From NCBI GenBank assembly GCA_964017235.1, contig OZ024929.1:65939603-66003602 (forward strand): 64,000 bases of DNA, given 5' to 3'. The stretch comes from Sabellastarte sp. h YS-2021 (lineage: Eukaryota; Annelida; Polychaeta; Sabellida; Sabellidae). A program made the translations under genes and the position numbers. The notes under the pieces are model-generated. The model saw only the letters and a program-made list of their open reading frames with translations. It was not told the origin of the DNA and ran no database searches. Numbering within the stretch: position 1 is the stretch's first letter; every line of letters starts with the position of its first letter. Of the stretch, positions 1 through 9,156 are shown in pieces.

Positions 1-1
1 A

Positions 2-3000
2 TTGAATTCTCATATTCAACGATCTCACAGGACTAAGGAGGTGGAGAAGAATAAAGTTTACAAATGTGCCTTATGTAAAGTCATTTGTCCAAGTAGGAAG
101 GAGCTTTACAGACATCGAATGACTCAACATGGTGGAAATGACTTATATGAAATTCCACAATTTGTGGAAGATCTGAATAATCCAGAACTTCAAGCTGAGT
201 ATGCTATGAACAGAAGACACATTCTGGCGGGTGATGAAGACACTGACTTGAAGAAGGTCTACAACTTTCCTACCAATAATCTACATGGAGGCTTCAATGA
301 AATCAGAGGACATCTACATCAAATATACAATGATCAGGAGCATGCTTTTCGAATTAATTTTTCTTTTGGGATGATTCTGCAGAATACAGAAACTGGTGAA
401 TATCGTTATTATATTCCTTATTTTAATAATAAAATTTTACATTTTCCATTTACTATATCCAATAGGAACAGTATAAGATTTTTGATGTTGAAACTCGCAA
501 GGCTAGATATTATTCAACAGGCAAGAGCTGTGAGACCCTCCACTCTTTGGACACTAGCTTTTATAACCAATATGCAATATGTGGTAGTTAAAACACAATT
601 TCCTTTGGGGCAAGTGGATAACCTTCCTAATTTTTTAAGGCAGAATCCCTATCTCATATCATTCTACATTAACAGAGTTACCAAGAAACCCTATGAGGAT
701 AAGTTATGTTTTTTCAGATGTTTACATGAACATATGAAAGATACAGATAAGTCATTGATACAATATCTTAATCAGTGGAGAAGATTTAATAATTATTCTG
801 AGATTACATCTAATAAAATGAAAAATTTTGGTGGTGTGAGTATTCAGGATATGAATAAACTGGAGCAATGTTTCAATTTGAAAATTAATATTGTATCTAT
901 GAATTCCTCTGGCTCTGTCAACGTGATCTACGAATCTTTATCTCAAGCAGAGAATGTAATGTATTTGAATAATTATCAAGATCACCTCAGTTATATAACC
1001 AATTATACGAAGTTTGCTTGCAAATTTCAATGTGAAAAATGTTCCAAAATGTTTAAAAGGCAATGGGATCTTAAAAGACATTATACAAATTGCTTTGACA
1101 GGACTAAATATGTATTTCCTGGTGGTTTTCATAGAAATTCAGAAACTATATTCGATAAACTAGATTCTTTAACTGTACATGTAGCCGAATCTGAGAGATA
1201 TTATCAAAAATTTATTGTATGGGACATGGAGGCTATTTTAATGAAGACAAATGCTCCTTCTACAGATCAGATGAATTTTTTGTCCAGACATATTCCAGTG
1301 AGTGTTAGTATCTGTTCAAATGTTGAAGGATTTACCGATTCCAAATGCTTTGTAGAGATCTCCCCAAGTAATCTTATCTCTAAAATGATGTCCTATCTTA
1401 ATGAAGTTAGTTCCTCTAACTTAAGTAGACTTAAATTACAATATGAATATGTTTTTAATGATTTAGATGACCTCATGGAAAAGTATAGTACTAGTACTGA
1501 ATCTGATGAAGAATCTTCAGACACTACCCTCTCAACCTCCACCAATGACAATTCTTTAAGTTCTAAAACCCAAAGTCATTTTTTATCTAGAATACTGGAT
1601 CTTAGGAGAGACTTCGAAACATATCTTTCACAGCTACCTGTTATCGGCTTTAATTCGGGTAAATATGACTTAAATCTGATTAAGGAAGAGATCATGTTGC
1701 ATCTAGCATCCAACTATCCAGGAAAAGATATTCATACAATCAAAAAGGAAAATTCTTATCTCGCCATATCTACTCCACATCTGAAATTTTTAGACATTTC
1801 TAATTATCTTGCTGCAGGTTCTTCATACAGTCAATTTTTGAAAGCCTACGGTTGTGAAATTCCAAAAGGTATCTTTCCCTATGAATGGTTTGACTCCTTT
1901 GACAAGCTTAAGTACACATCCCTACCTGAAATGGAGGATTTTTATTCTACCTTATCTAAGGGTAATCCTTTGAAGACAGAAGCAGACTACCTTAAATTGA
2001 AGGAGATATGGATCTCTCAAGGAATGCAAACCTTTCAAGATTACCTGATATATTATAATAATCTAGATACAGGACCCTTTGTTATTGCACTCTCCTCCTT
2101 TGTAAGGATTTACACAGATCAGAGAATTGATATTTTTAAGGATTTTGTTACCATCCCAGGTGTCGCAAGAAAGCTGTTATATGCATATACAAGTTCTAAT
2201 TTTTCTCTTATAAATCAACAAAATGTTGATTTATATTATACTTATAGAAAAAATATTGTTGGAGGTCCTAGCATTATTTTTAGTCGTTATCATGAAAAAG
2301 GAGTTTCTGACATTAGGAAAGTGCAGGGTAATAAATGTCAATCTATTGTAGGATATGATTGCAATGGATTGTATTCCTATGCCATTAAGCAAAATATGCC
2401 AACAGGCGTCTACGTTAGGAGATATTCTGATACCAGTTTCAAACCGGAAATATCTGAAAAATATATTGATTCTTATGTATGGATGGACTATATTATGCAC
2501 AAAGAAAACATCAAAATTTTGCATAAATTAAATAATTGTAAGGAAGTTAGAATTGGTAATTTTTTAGTGGATGGCTATTCACCAAGGTCTAAAACTGTAT
2601 ATGAATTCCAGGGTTGTTATTATCATTACTGTCGAAACAACTGTCCTATTGTTAAGAAGATAAAATCTCAAAAATGGATCCAAAAAATTAAGAAAACACA
2701 GAGGAAGGATATCAGGAAGAAGGAATTTATTTTGTCAATGGGATATAATTACATATCTATTCAGCAATGCGACTTTAACAAGGAAATTAAACCTTTCTGT
2801 CATGAATTGTATGATGAATATTTACCCTCTTATTACATCAAAAATAGAGGAACTTTGACTGAAAGTAAGATTAGGTCAGACATTGTAAATGGTGAACTTT
2901 TTGGTGTCCTTGAGGTGGATATAACCGTAAAAAATGAATTTAAAGAATTTTTTTCAGAATTTTCTCCCTTCTTTTGCACATGTAGAGTACCAATGTCTGA

Positions 3001-4249
3001 TATAGGAGAACATATGACTCAATATTGTAGGGAAAATGATATTAAATTTGATTACAAAAAGCTTCTGGTCAGTGGGACATCAGCCTCAAAAATTTTACTA
3101 GCGACTCCACTTTTACAATGGTATCTCAAAAATAACTGTGAAATAACCAAAATATATCAAATAATCGAGTATCAACCGAAATTATCTTTTAGGTCTTTTA
3201 TTGACACAGTGACTAAATATCGACTGGAAGGTGATCGAAATCCTGATAAATCGATCATTGGTGATACTTATAAATTGATCAGTAATAGTTCCTACAGATC
3301 TCTGCTCATGGACAAGTCCAAGCATACTAATGTAAAATATTTAATGGACAGAAGCAAGGTCTGCAAATTTATAAATTCTAACACTTTTAAAAATATGAAT
3401 AAATTAGGAGAGGAATTGTATGAAGTAGAGACATATAAATCCCGTATAACTGTAGACACCCCTTTACAAATAGGTTTTTTTATCCTACAATATGCAAAAT
3501 TAAGGATGTTGGAATTTTATTATGATTGCTTGAACCTTTATCTAAAAAAAGATTCTTTTGAACTTACTCAAACCGATAGAGATAGTATATACATGGCAAT
3601 TAACCAATCGGACCTAGATCATTGTATTTCTGATGAATTTAAGAACAGATATCAGAATGAAATTTTTAATTCCTGTTCGGATGAAGTCTCACCTCCTTGG
3701 TTTCCTAGGAGATGTTGTGAGTATCATGTAGCATTAGACCGCCGTGGAGTTGGAATTTTTAAGAAGGAGTTCCAAGGCACTCAGATGATTTCTTTATGTT
3801 CCAAATCTTACATTATTCAAGATTCAGAAGGTAATAAAAAAATATCATGTAAAGGAATTTCTAAGAAACAGCTCCTTGATCCTATGTCAAAATTCCGCCA
3901 AACATTAAATGAAAAGAAAGTTAATTCCTCAATAAACGTAGGTTTTAGGTTAAGAGGTAATAGTATATTTACATATTCACAAGAAAAAATAGGTTTCAAC
4001 TATTTTTATTGCAAAAGACTCGTACAGAATGATGGTGTTAGTACATCCCCATTAGATATGACCCTATGTCCATGGGACCAGGAAGTGGAGCTAGTTGAGA
4101 AAATGCAATCCTCTCTATCCAATATTTATGTTGTTAAAATAAGATTTGAGGAGTATTATTTTTATTCACTAGAACAACTTTATTTTTTTTTTATTAGCCA
4201 AACATTACGGAAACATGGAGCTGTGTCAAAAAATAATTCTCGAAAATGA
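2..4249 (+). CDS. polB: Protein-primed family B DNA polymerase, 5' end cut by window
   Basis: Replicative polymerase of the Polinton. At least 1,415 codons are open; the true start is upstream. Residue numbers are from the window edge. A C2H2 finger lies at 20-43 (C22, C25, H38, H43) and a second finger-like CxxC...H...C near 342-364. The 3'-5' exonuclease motifs are WDMEA (about 407), FNSGKYDLNLI (about 551) and YNNLDTGPF (about 687). Polymerase motif A is YDCNGLYSYAI (about 785), motif B KLISNSSYRSL (about 1,092) and motif C TDRDSIYM (about 1,192), which keeps the D-x-D pair. Between A and B, near 856-877, VDGY...VYEFQGCYYHYC resembles the Vsr/PD-(D/E)xK nuclease-like insert known in Polinton polymerases. 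A T10 run near 4183-4192 precedes the last codons, so the C-terminus may be altered. Family assignment is firm. Confidence 0.95.
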   Translation: MNSHIQRSHRTKEVEKNKVYKCALCKVICPSRKELYRHRMTQHGGNDLYEIPQFVEDLNNPELQAEYAMNRRHILAGDEDTDLKKVYNFPTNNLHGGFNEIRGHLHQIYNDQEHAFRINFSFGMILQNTETGEYRYYIPYFNNKILHFPFTISNRNSIRFLMLKLARLDIIQQARAVRPSTLWTLAFITNMQYVVVKTQFPLGQVDNLPNFLRQNPYLISFYINRVTKKPYEDKLCFFRCLHEHMKDTDKSLIQYLNQWRRFNNYSEITSNKMKNFGGVSIQDMNKLEQCFNLKINIVSMNSSGSVNVIYESLSQAENVMYLNNYQDHLSYITNYTKFACKFQCEKCSKMFKRQWDLKRHYTNCFDRTKYVFPGGFHRNSETIFDKLDSLTVHVAESERYYQKFIVWDMEAILMKTNAPSTDQMNFLSRHIPVSVSICSNVEGFTDSKCFVEISPSNLISKMMSYLNEVSSSNLSRLKLQYEYVFNDLDDLMEKYSTSTESDEESSDTTLSTSTNDNSLSSKTQSHFLSRILDLRRDFETYLSQLPVIGFNSGKYDLNLIKEEIMLHLASNYPGKDIHTIKKENSYLAISTPHLKFLDISNYLAAGSSYSQFLKAYGCEIPKGIFPYEWFDSFDKLKYTSLPEMEDFYSTLSKGNPLKTEADYLKLKEIWISQGMQTFQDYLIYYNNLDTGPFVIALSSFVRIYTDQRIDIFKDFVTIPGVARKLLYAYTSSNFSLINQQNVDLYYTYRKNIVGGPSIIFSRYHEKGVSDIRKVQGNKCQSIVGYDCNGLYSYAIKQNMPTGVYVRRYSDTSFKPEISEKYIDSYVWMDYIMHKENIKILHKLNNCKEVRIGNFLVDGYSPRSKTVYEFQGCYYHYCRNNCPIVKKIKSQKWIQKIKKTQRKDIRKKEFILSMGYNYISIQQCDFNKEIKPFCHELYDEYLPSYYIKNRGTLTESKIRSDIVNGELFGVLEVDITVKNEFKEFFSEFSPFFCTCRVPMSDIGEHMTQYCRENDIKFDYKKLLVSGTSASKILLATPLLQWYLKNNCEITKIYQIIEYQPKLSFRSFIDTVTKYRLEGDRNPDKSIIGDTYKLISNSSYRSLLMDKSKHTNVKYLMDRSKVCKFINSNTFKNMNKLGEELYEVETYKSRITVDTPLQIGFFILQYAKLRMLEFYYDCLNLYLKKDSFELTQTDRDSIYMAINQSDLDHCISDEFKNRYQNEIFNSCSDEVSPPWFPRRCCEYHVALDRRGVGIFKKEFQGTQMISLCSKSYIIQDSEGNKKISCKGISKKQLLDPMSKFRQTLNEKKVNSSINVGFRLRGNSIFTYSQEKIGFNYFYCKRLVQNDGVSTSPLDMTLCPWDQEVELVEKMQSSLSNIYVVKIRFEEYYFYSLEQLYFFFISQTLRKHGAVSKNNSRK

Positions 4250-4370
4250 TTGTTTTAAATTAGTAGAAATTCTGAAACCTTATAAGGATGTTTATATGGA
4301 TTCAGACCTCAGGGAGCGCATCATGAGATTTGCAGTACTGCAAAAAATTTACTCAATGTTCAATTTTTAG
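4215..4370 (+). CDS. Small ORF overlapping the polymerase 3' end (51 aa)
   Basis: An ATG at 4215 opens a 51-codon frame overlapping the last 35 bases of the polymerase in another frame and ending with TAG at 4368-4370. The peptide is rich in charged and hydrophobic residues (KIILENDCFKLVEILKPYK) and looks helical. The frame is open back past the T10 run at 4183-4192, so it could be a tiny overlapping gene or the original polymerase C-terminus displaced by a slip in that run. I cannot decide between these and recognise no family. Confidence 0.35.
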   Translation: MELCQKIILENDCFKLVEILKPYKDVYMDSDLRERIMRFAVLQKIYSMFNF

Positions 4371-4587
4371 AGAAGACTTAATATCCTCTAAAAATAAGAT
4401 GCTTGTGTATAAGCAACCTACATTTAATGATGAAGAATCTCGTTTTTGGGTGTTTCTACTCCATCAAGGCTGGTACCTGTACTGAAGCCATCATCTTTAG
4501 CGGGTAATAATGTAATGGGTAAAATATTAATGGAATATGTTAATAAAGTAACTATTTCCTAAAGTAAAAATTTAAAAAAAATCACCC

Positions 4588-4736
4588 CGCTTTCATTGCC
4601 TTTATTTGCACAGAATACCAGTCCATTGTGTATTTCAATAATCGAATCTCACCATACTAATGCATTGTTTGCCTTCCTCTGTTATACAGAAATGGGATGA
4701 AGGCAAGCTATTCTATGCAAATAAGGCACTGAAACC
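4588..4736. repeat. Inverted pair of a 28-32 bp intergenic motif
   Basis: The left arm (4588-4619) and right arm (4709-4736) are imperfect reverse complements sharing a core like TTTGCACAGAATACC. They are separated by about 90 bases containing a second small inversion (TTGCCTTCC / GAAGGCAAG). A third copy stands at 14836-14865. The role is unknown; RNA hairpin, terminator or replication element are all possible. Confidence 0.6.
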
Positions 4737-4832
4737 AATGTGACTTCTCATAGAGAAACTATGAGGCTATAATCCAATTCAAATCTTTGATAAATAATGG
4801 AAAAAAAATACAGGAATATAATAATCATATTT

Positions 4833-4968
4833 TATTAGTTTACTTCATGTATATAATGTATAAATCTTGAATATATACAAAACTGAATATAATATACAGA
4901 TATTAGTTTAATTCATGTGTATAATGTATAAACTTTGAATATATACAACACTGAATATAATATACAGA
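4833..4968. repeat. Two tandem copies of a 68-bp AT-rich unit
   Basis: Copies start at 4833 and 4901 with TATTAGTTTA and end in ATATAATATACAGA, differing at a few bases. This is direct tandem duplication just beyond the protease stop codon. Confidence 0.8.
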
Positions 4969-4984
4969 TATATACATTTTAATT

Positions 4985-5428
4985 CTACTTTATGAATTCA
5001 CTGTAAAGATTTTTAACAATTTGTTCATTACATTCAAGATTACTGGTGAAATTTGATAATATCATGTTATAGTCTATATGTCTGCAACTGTAATAACTGT
5101 AATAGAAGCAAAATAAACCACAAGTGTCTGTATATGGTGATTGTAACCTTTTTTTATTATACTTGTATACCAATCCTTTACTTATCAATAAATTATGAAT
5201 ATTTTTTACTGGCTGTTTTCCTAATGAATCGAAGTACTCCACATGTTTTCTCGCGAAATGAACAATAATCCAATGACTACCCTTCTTCTCAGAACTGTCC
5301 AGATTCACTACGATGATAGAGGGTATGGGGAGATTTTTTGGTATTAGATCTATGGCATATACTCCCACGAATATTTTTCTGATTTCTCTGTCACTTTTCA
5401 TTAGATCAAAAATTTCCTCTGTATTCAT
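4985..5428 (-). CDS. Adenain-like cysteine protease (capsid maturation)
   Basis: A 147-aa protein expected to cleave capsid precursor proteins during particle maturation. It carries the adenain/C5 (Ulp1-fold) catalytic layout: His52 in GSHWIIVHF, Asp67 in EYFDSLG, the oxyanion glutamine Q96 in RLQSPYTDT and nucleophile Cys103 in DTCGLFCFYYSYYSC. The length is somewhat shorter than adenovirus protease but usual for Polintons. Its ATG overlaps the capsid-gene stop by four bases (5425-5428), so it is the last cistron of the minus-strand block. The triad is complete, so the enzyme is probably active. Assignment rests on motif spacing and context. Confidence 0.9.
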   Translation of the reverse strand: MNTEEIFDLMKSDREIRKIFVGVYAIDLIPKNLPIPSIIVVNLDSSEKKGSHWIIVHFARKHVEYFDSLGKQPVKNIHNLLISKGLVYKYNKKRLQSPYTDTCGLFCFYYSYYSCRHIDYNMILSNFTSNLECNEQIVKNLYSEFIK

Positions 5429-6732
5429 GCTCCCAGATTGACATTTCTACTATGATCTATACTTAGCGTCTCAGGAAATTTTCCATAAATTATAATATTT
5501 ATAGTTTCTGACAAAGCTTTTGAAAATCTCATAGTTAACCTTATATGACCTTTGATACCCTTACTCATGATATGACCGGAGAGGTAGCTTTGAATGTCAA
5601 ATAAAAAAAGGGTGTAGCCTTTGTCGTATTCTAATAATTTTATAATAATTCCATTTTTCCTATTATAATCATTGTCCAATAGAGATAAATACGATGAAAC
5701 GAAATCCCCTTTCTCGAAATTTGGGGTTAATGCTCTGTTAGGTACAGGCTGGCCATCTACAGTCACCTCCAAATAATTTAAATTCATGTGTTGGAAATCA
5801 AAAGGATTTTTACTGTAATCTCCTGAGTAACCTGTATTGGAAACCATTCCTATTATTAATTTACTGGGAACTGTACCATGATATATGTTATCTGTCATGA
5901 AATTAAGGGAACCTTTTGCTACACTGAAACTCTTAATGTCACTTCTCCAAAAAGGATATAATGCAGGACTAATTTTTAAAGCCTCATCATGGGCTAATAT
6001 CATATTTGGGTCCAGGGAAATATAACATACTTTCCAAACAGCACTAGTGATTACTAACTTGTAGTTTTTAGTCCCTAATCTCATTAATCTGAAGTCATTT
6101 AAAGCCTGGAACAATTTAAGGTTTACAGAAACTCCATTGAGGATTGCTCTATTTTCTCCCTGAGAAATATCTAGGTATAGACATCCCTCAATATTGGCAG
6201 CATCACCATCTTTAGTTGGTCTTCCTCTTTCGGAATATCCACTATTACTCCCTATGTATTGTAATTCATCAAAATGTCCTGCCTGATCTTTGAAATACAT
6301 AGCTGCCTGAGCCTGAGACAATATCATATCATTACTAGATCCTAAAAGTAAGTCAATGAGAGCCTTGTAAGGATAATTGACACCCACATCCGGTGATATA
6401 ACTTTCTGATTTAAGGATAAATCAATTTGTCTGAAAATTGAATGTAAGGTGAAATTTACTGGAGCTACTTGATCTGTATTAGGTGTAGGATCTCCATCTA
6501 TAGTTCTTTCATCACTAATCTTTTTTCCTTCTTCATCTGTGATTACATATTTTATATGTAATCTACTTTTTCCCAGACTTATGTAATCTACAGAGGTACC
6601 CGGGACATTGAATTCTATAACCCCTCCCTCAGTTATAGCTGCAATCGGATTGTAATCCACCCAGTACTCTTTAATAGTCTTATCAGTAGCTGGTGGAGCA
6701 AATAATGAGAGTGACGTTTGGACTACATCCAT
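5425..6732 (-). CDS. Major capsid protein (double jelly-roll, hexon-like)
   Basis: A 435-aa protein that matches in size, position and style the Polinton/adintovirus major capsid protein, often annotated in invertebrate genomes as an uncharacterised F54H12.2-like protein. The N-terminus (LFAPPATDKTIKEYWVDYNP) and the beta-rich, glycine- and asparagine-studded body with FTLHSIFRQIDLSLNQK and LNYLEVTVDGQPVP fit a double jelly-roll. No signal peptide or membrane segment is seen. It sits between the basic protein (10-base overlap) and the protease (4-base overlap), as expected for coordinated particle production. The frame is unbroken. The fold is inferred, not shown by a catalytic motif. Confidence 0.88.
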   Translation of the reverse strand: MDVVQTSLSLFAPPATDKTIKEYWVDYNPIAAITEGGVIEFNVPGTSVDYISLGKSRLHIKYVITDEEGKKISDERTIDGDPTPNTDQVAPVNFTLHSIFRQIDLSLNQKVISPDVGVNYPYKALIDLLLGSSNDMILSQAQAAMYFKDQAGHFDELQYIGSNSGYSERGRPTKDGDAANIEGCLYLDISQGENRAILNGVSVNLKLFQALNDFRLMRLGTKNYKLVITSAVWKVCYISLDPNMILAHDEALKISPALYPFWRSDIKSFSVAKGSLNFMTDNIYHGTVPSKLIIGMVSNTGYSGDYSKNPFDFQHMNLNYLEVTVDGQPVPNRALTPNFEKGDFVSSYLSLLDNDYNRKNGIIIKLLEYDKGYTLFLFDIQSYLSGHIMSKGIKGHIRLTMRFSKALSETINIIIYGKFPETLSIDHSRNVNLGA

Positions 6733-7127
6733 ATTGATCTGTAGCTGGCAATCTTTTTCTTGAATTTTTTATCACCCTTTTTGGACCTCTTACCTTTTAC
6801 TTCCTTCTTTTTATTTTTTTGGCCTTTTTTAACAATTTTTTTTATTTTTTTTTTTTTTGAAGATCCTTTGGAGTTGCCGTTACTTCTACCTTTACCTCCT
6901 ATTTGATAAATTTGGTTACTTTTGGGTCTATTTATATTCTTTTGCTCCCTAATCTCACTTTTAGCCTGTTCAACTGCTGCTTGAGTTGGACTGATGGTTG
7001 AGACTTCTACATTGTTATTATTTTTATTTCTTCCAAAATCATCATCACTGTCCAAGACATAGTAATTTTTAGTCTGATCCATTTTTCCGTCCATACATTT
7101 TTTGCAAAAATTTAAATATTTGTTCAT
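6723..7127 (-). CDS. Basic virion core-like protein (134 aa)
   Basis: The C-terminal half is extremely lysine-rich (for example KKKKIKKIVKKGQKNKKK), after an acidic and asparagine-rich N-terminal part (DSDDDFGRNKNNNN). A CxxC lies near the N-terminus (FCKKCMDG). The charge suggests DNA condensation inside the particle, like adenovirus core proteins, but I see no specific homology. It overlaps the penton-like gene by four bases upstream and the capsid gene by ten bases downstream. A poly-A run in the coding strand near 6840-6858 is a slippage-prone spot, yet the frame is open throughout. Confidence 0.75.
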   Translation of the reverse strand: MNKYLNFCKKCMDGKMDQTKNYYVLDSDDDFGRNKNNNNVEVSTISPTQAAVEQAKSEIREQKNINRPKSNQIYQIGGKGRSNGNSKGSSKKKKIKKIVKKGQKNKKKEVKGKRSKKGDKKFKKKIASYRSIWM

Positions 7128-7552
7128 ATTTTCTTTCCTCGTCTTCTTCTTCTCAAATGCAAAGTCAATTCAACCACTCCCGTTAAACTACTTGCAAAAT
7201 GAAGATTCTTGTTCTTTATATATATTCTTATTCGACTGAATTTTTTATTTTTAATAGGTAAATAGTAAACATTATTAAATAACTGATATTTATTTGAATT
7301 GCTTTGTGGTAGTAACCTTAATATACCTTGCATTGAATTTCTAACGTAAGAGTAATCTATAATATCTGAAAATAAATACAGAGTTTCATTGATGACAGTA
7401 CTCGCATAGAAATCGCATATTCCGACCTCCCATTCACCAACTAAATTAGCTCTCTCAGGAACCTCGACTGTAAAATTATAAGCCTTGTTATTGGGATGAA
7501 AGCTTAAGGAGTCTGCTGAAGATAAGAAGAAGTAAATGCTATCCTCCTCCAT
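7124..7552 (-). CDS. Penton-like minor capsid protein (single jelly-roll)
   Basis: About 142 residues from the ATG at 7550-7552; the frame extends a few codons upstream without an ATG. The beginning MEEDSIYFFLSSADSLSFHP and the following NFTVEVPERANLVGEWEVGI are typical of the small penton-type proteins of Polintons and adintoviruses, where a single jelly-roll forms the vertex capsomer. It ends in an arginine-rich tail (LRRRRRGKK). The order integrase, penton-like, basic protein, capsid, protease fits a structural block. The stop overlaps the next start in an ATGA (7124-7127). The fold is inferred from family resemblance. Confidence 0.8.
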   Translation of the reverse strand: MEEDSIYFFLSSADSLSFHPNNKAYNFTVEVPERANLVGEWEVGICDFYASTVINETLYLFSDIIDYSYVRNSMQGILRLLPQSNSNKYQLFNNVYYLPIKNKKFSRIRIYIKNKNLHFASSLTGVVELTLHLRRRRRGKKI

Positions 7553-7573
7553 TTGAACCTTTGTTTGAGATGT

Positions 7574-7576
<3 letters not shown>

Positions 7577-7611
<35 letters not shown>

Positions 7612-7628
7612 GTATGTATATTTATATA
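7577..7628. repeat. (TA)n microsatellite between penton-like and integrase genes
   Basis: An almost pure TA run followed by TATTTATGTATGTATATTTATATAC. It lies just upstream of the penton-like ATG and after the integrase stop. The TATA-like content could serve as a promoter, but this is only a possibility. Confidence 0.8.
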
Positions 7629-8879
7629 CTATATATTTTCAATCTGATTTTCTGGAATCCAGGAATTGAACTTTGAAGGCCATCCCTTCCATCGGACTAA
7701 TACCTCCACCTGTCCACTTTTATTCTTTCTTTTTTTGAGAATTTCCTCGATTTTATACATTACATCAGCATCTATATACGCTAATTGTAATTCTGATTCA
7801 TAAAAAAATCCCTCTATTACTTCATTATTGTAATCCTTTAACTCATACATGGGTATATTTTGGTTTAATTTACGATTAATTACAGTGAAAATTTCCCCAG
7901 ACCATTTTTCAGTATATTCTTTATCAAACATTTTTTTTAGATGACTTATCTTAACCCTGTCTGATATATTGAATTTAAACTTTTTCTTTTTTAAAGTTTG
8001 CATCAGTTTCGAATTTTTATGCTGTTTTTTGAAGCTGAAGAAATTTTTTGGGTATTCCAAGTTATCATACTGAGCTTTCCAAACCAGGTACTGATTCTTC
8101 GATTTTGCATCCTTAGGAGTCATTTTAATTGATCTATGCACAGAATTATTGTATCCATAAGTTAAATCAGACAGAATGTCAATCCATTTTAAGCTGTTTT
8201 TTTCACTTAAATATTTTATTATTTTGGTTTTAATAGTTTTAATAACTCTTTCAGCATAATTAGCTTTGGTTTCATAATATGTGTACAACTGTTTGATTTG
8301 GTTTTCATTTAATAACCTATTAAATGAACGGTTCTTATATTCACTTCCTTGGTCGGTTCTTAGAATTTTTGGTTTCTCATCGATTTCTCTAATTAGGCTT
8401 TGAAACACGAAAACCATTTCCTCACCTCTTAAACTTTTCAATGGTGCTGTGTACAAATACCGAGTAAATATATCTATAAAAACTACAAAGTAAGCGTAAT
8501 CATTATTTTCTGACTTATATTTCACCATGTTAGCAGTGTCACTATCCCATTGATAATTTTTGGAAAAAGCTAAGACTTTAGGTCTTCGAAAAGTCCTACG
8601 AGCAGGACGAAAATTTGTATAACTTTCCTGTTTACTTAACCACTTCTTCAAATACCTGGGAGTTATATGGTATTTTGCCTCATTCTTAATATGTGGATAT
8701 AATTTACTATAACTGCTGTAAGCTACTGGACTCTTAATATTGTAATAAAGGTTATGAAGATATGATTCGATTTCTACTTGATTAAAATTTTTTGTTCCAT
8801 TTCTTGATCCATTCATTACTTCCTCCCCCTTCCTGATTTCTTCTTCCATTTTTTCTGATTTTTGGGAAATAGGTGGCAT
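7629..8879 (-). CDS. int: Retroviral-type (DDE) integrase with C-terminal chromodomain
   Basis: A 416-aa integrase expected to insert the linear element into host DNA. Acidic catalytic residues are D112 in NYQWDSDTANM, D176 in RTDQGSEYKN and E210 in KANYAERVIKTIK. The C-terminus (about 372-416) is a chromodomain, YKIEEIL...VEVLVRWKGWP...NSWIPENQI, common in Polinton integrases and thought to steer target choice through histone marks. The first ATG (8877-8879) overlaps the upstream gene by 98 bases; ATGs at 8847-8849 and 8814-8816 would reduce the overlap, so the true start is uncertain. The frame is intact. Confidence 0.93.
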   Translation of the reverse strand: MPPISQKSEKMEEEIRKGEEVMNGSRNGTKNFNQVEIESYLHNLYYNIKSPVAYSSYSKLYPHIKNEAKYHITPRYLKKWLSKQESYTNFRPARRTFRRPKVLAFSKNYQWDSDTANMVKYKSENNDYAYFVVFIDIFTRYLYTAPLKSLRGEEMVFVFQSLIREIDEKPKILRTDQGSEYKNRSFNRLLNENQIKQLYTYYETKANYAERVIKTIKTKIIKYLSEKNSLKWIDILSDLTYGYNNSVHRSIKMTPKDAKSKNQYLVWKAQYDNLEYPKNFFSFKKQHKNSKLMQTLKKKKFKFNISDRVKISHLKKMFDKEYTEKWSGEIFTVINRKLNQNIPMYELKDYNNEVIEGFFYESELQLAYIDADVMYKIEEILKKRKNKSGQVEVLVRWKGWPSKFNSWIPENQIENI

Positions 8880-9156
8880 TTTTGCGGTAATTAGCCTCTG
8901 CTGGAAGTCCGGGAGGAGGAATAGGATAAGTTACTTCTTGACTTGCCTCAGGATATAAACTCTTATTGAAATGAATAGCCTCACCCAGGTTTTCGATACT
9001 CTCTGATTCCTTCTCGTCAGTTTTGTCCTTTTTAATACTATTTTCTTTTCTTTCATCTGGATTTTCTATCACATTTTCTGTTTTATCCTTATTTTCGACA
9101 ACAAAGCTCTTGAACCTTAGATATTGGTCATGTGGTATTAATACATATTTATTCAT
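8782..9156 (-). CDS. Small Polinton protein of unknown function (124 aa)
   Basis: It begins MNKYVLIPHDQYLRFKSF, has a charged, low-complexity middle (KDKTDEKESESIENLGE) and ends in a basic stretch (KIRKNGRRNQ...WIKKWNKKF). Small proteins with a similar 'KYVLIPxxxY' start are common in Polintons, but no function is assured. The acidic-to-basic layout and cysteine-free composition would suit a minor capsid or core component. It overlaps the upstream cistron by four bases (9153-9156) and the integrase start by up to 98 bases. Confidence 0.65.
   Translation of the reverse strand: MNKYVLIPHDQYLRFKSFVVENKDKTENVIENPDERKENSIKKDKTDEKESESIENLGEAIHFNKSLYPEASQEVTYPIPPPGLPAEANYRKNATYFPKIRKNGRRNQEGGGSNEWIKKWNKKF

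Larger units (their letters stand above)
4371..4984. other. Intergenic region between convergent polymerase and protease genes
   Basis: No convincing coding frame. It holds an inverted pair of a motif also found upstream of the RING gene (4588-4736) and a tandem duplication (4833-4968). Being between convergent genes it should contain both polyadenylation regions; several AATAAA-like and AT-rich stretches are present but none can be singled out. Confidence 0.6.
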
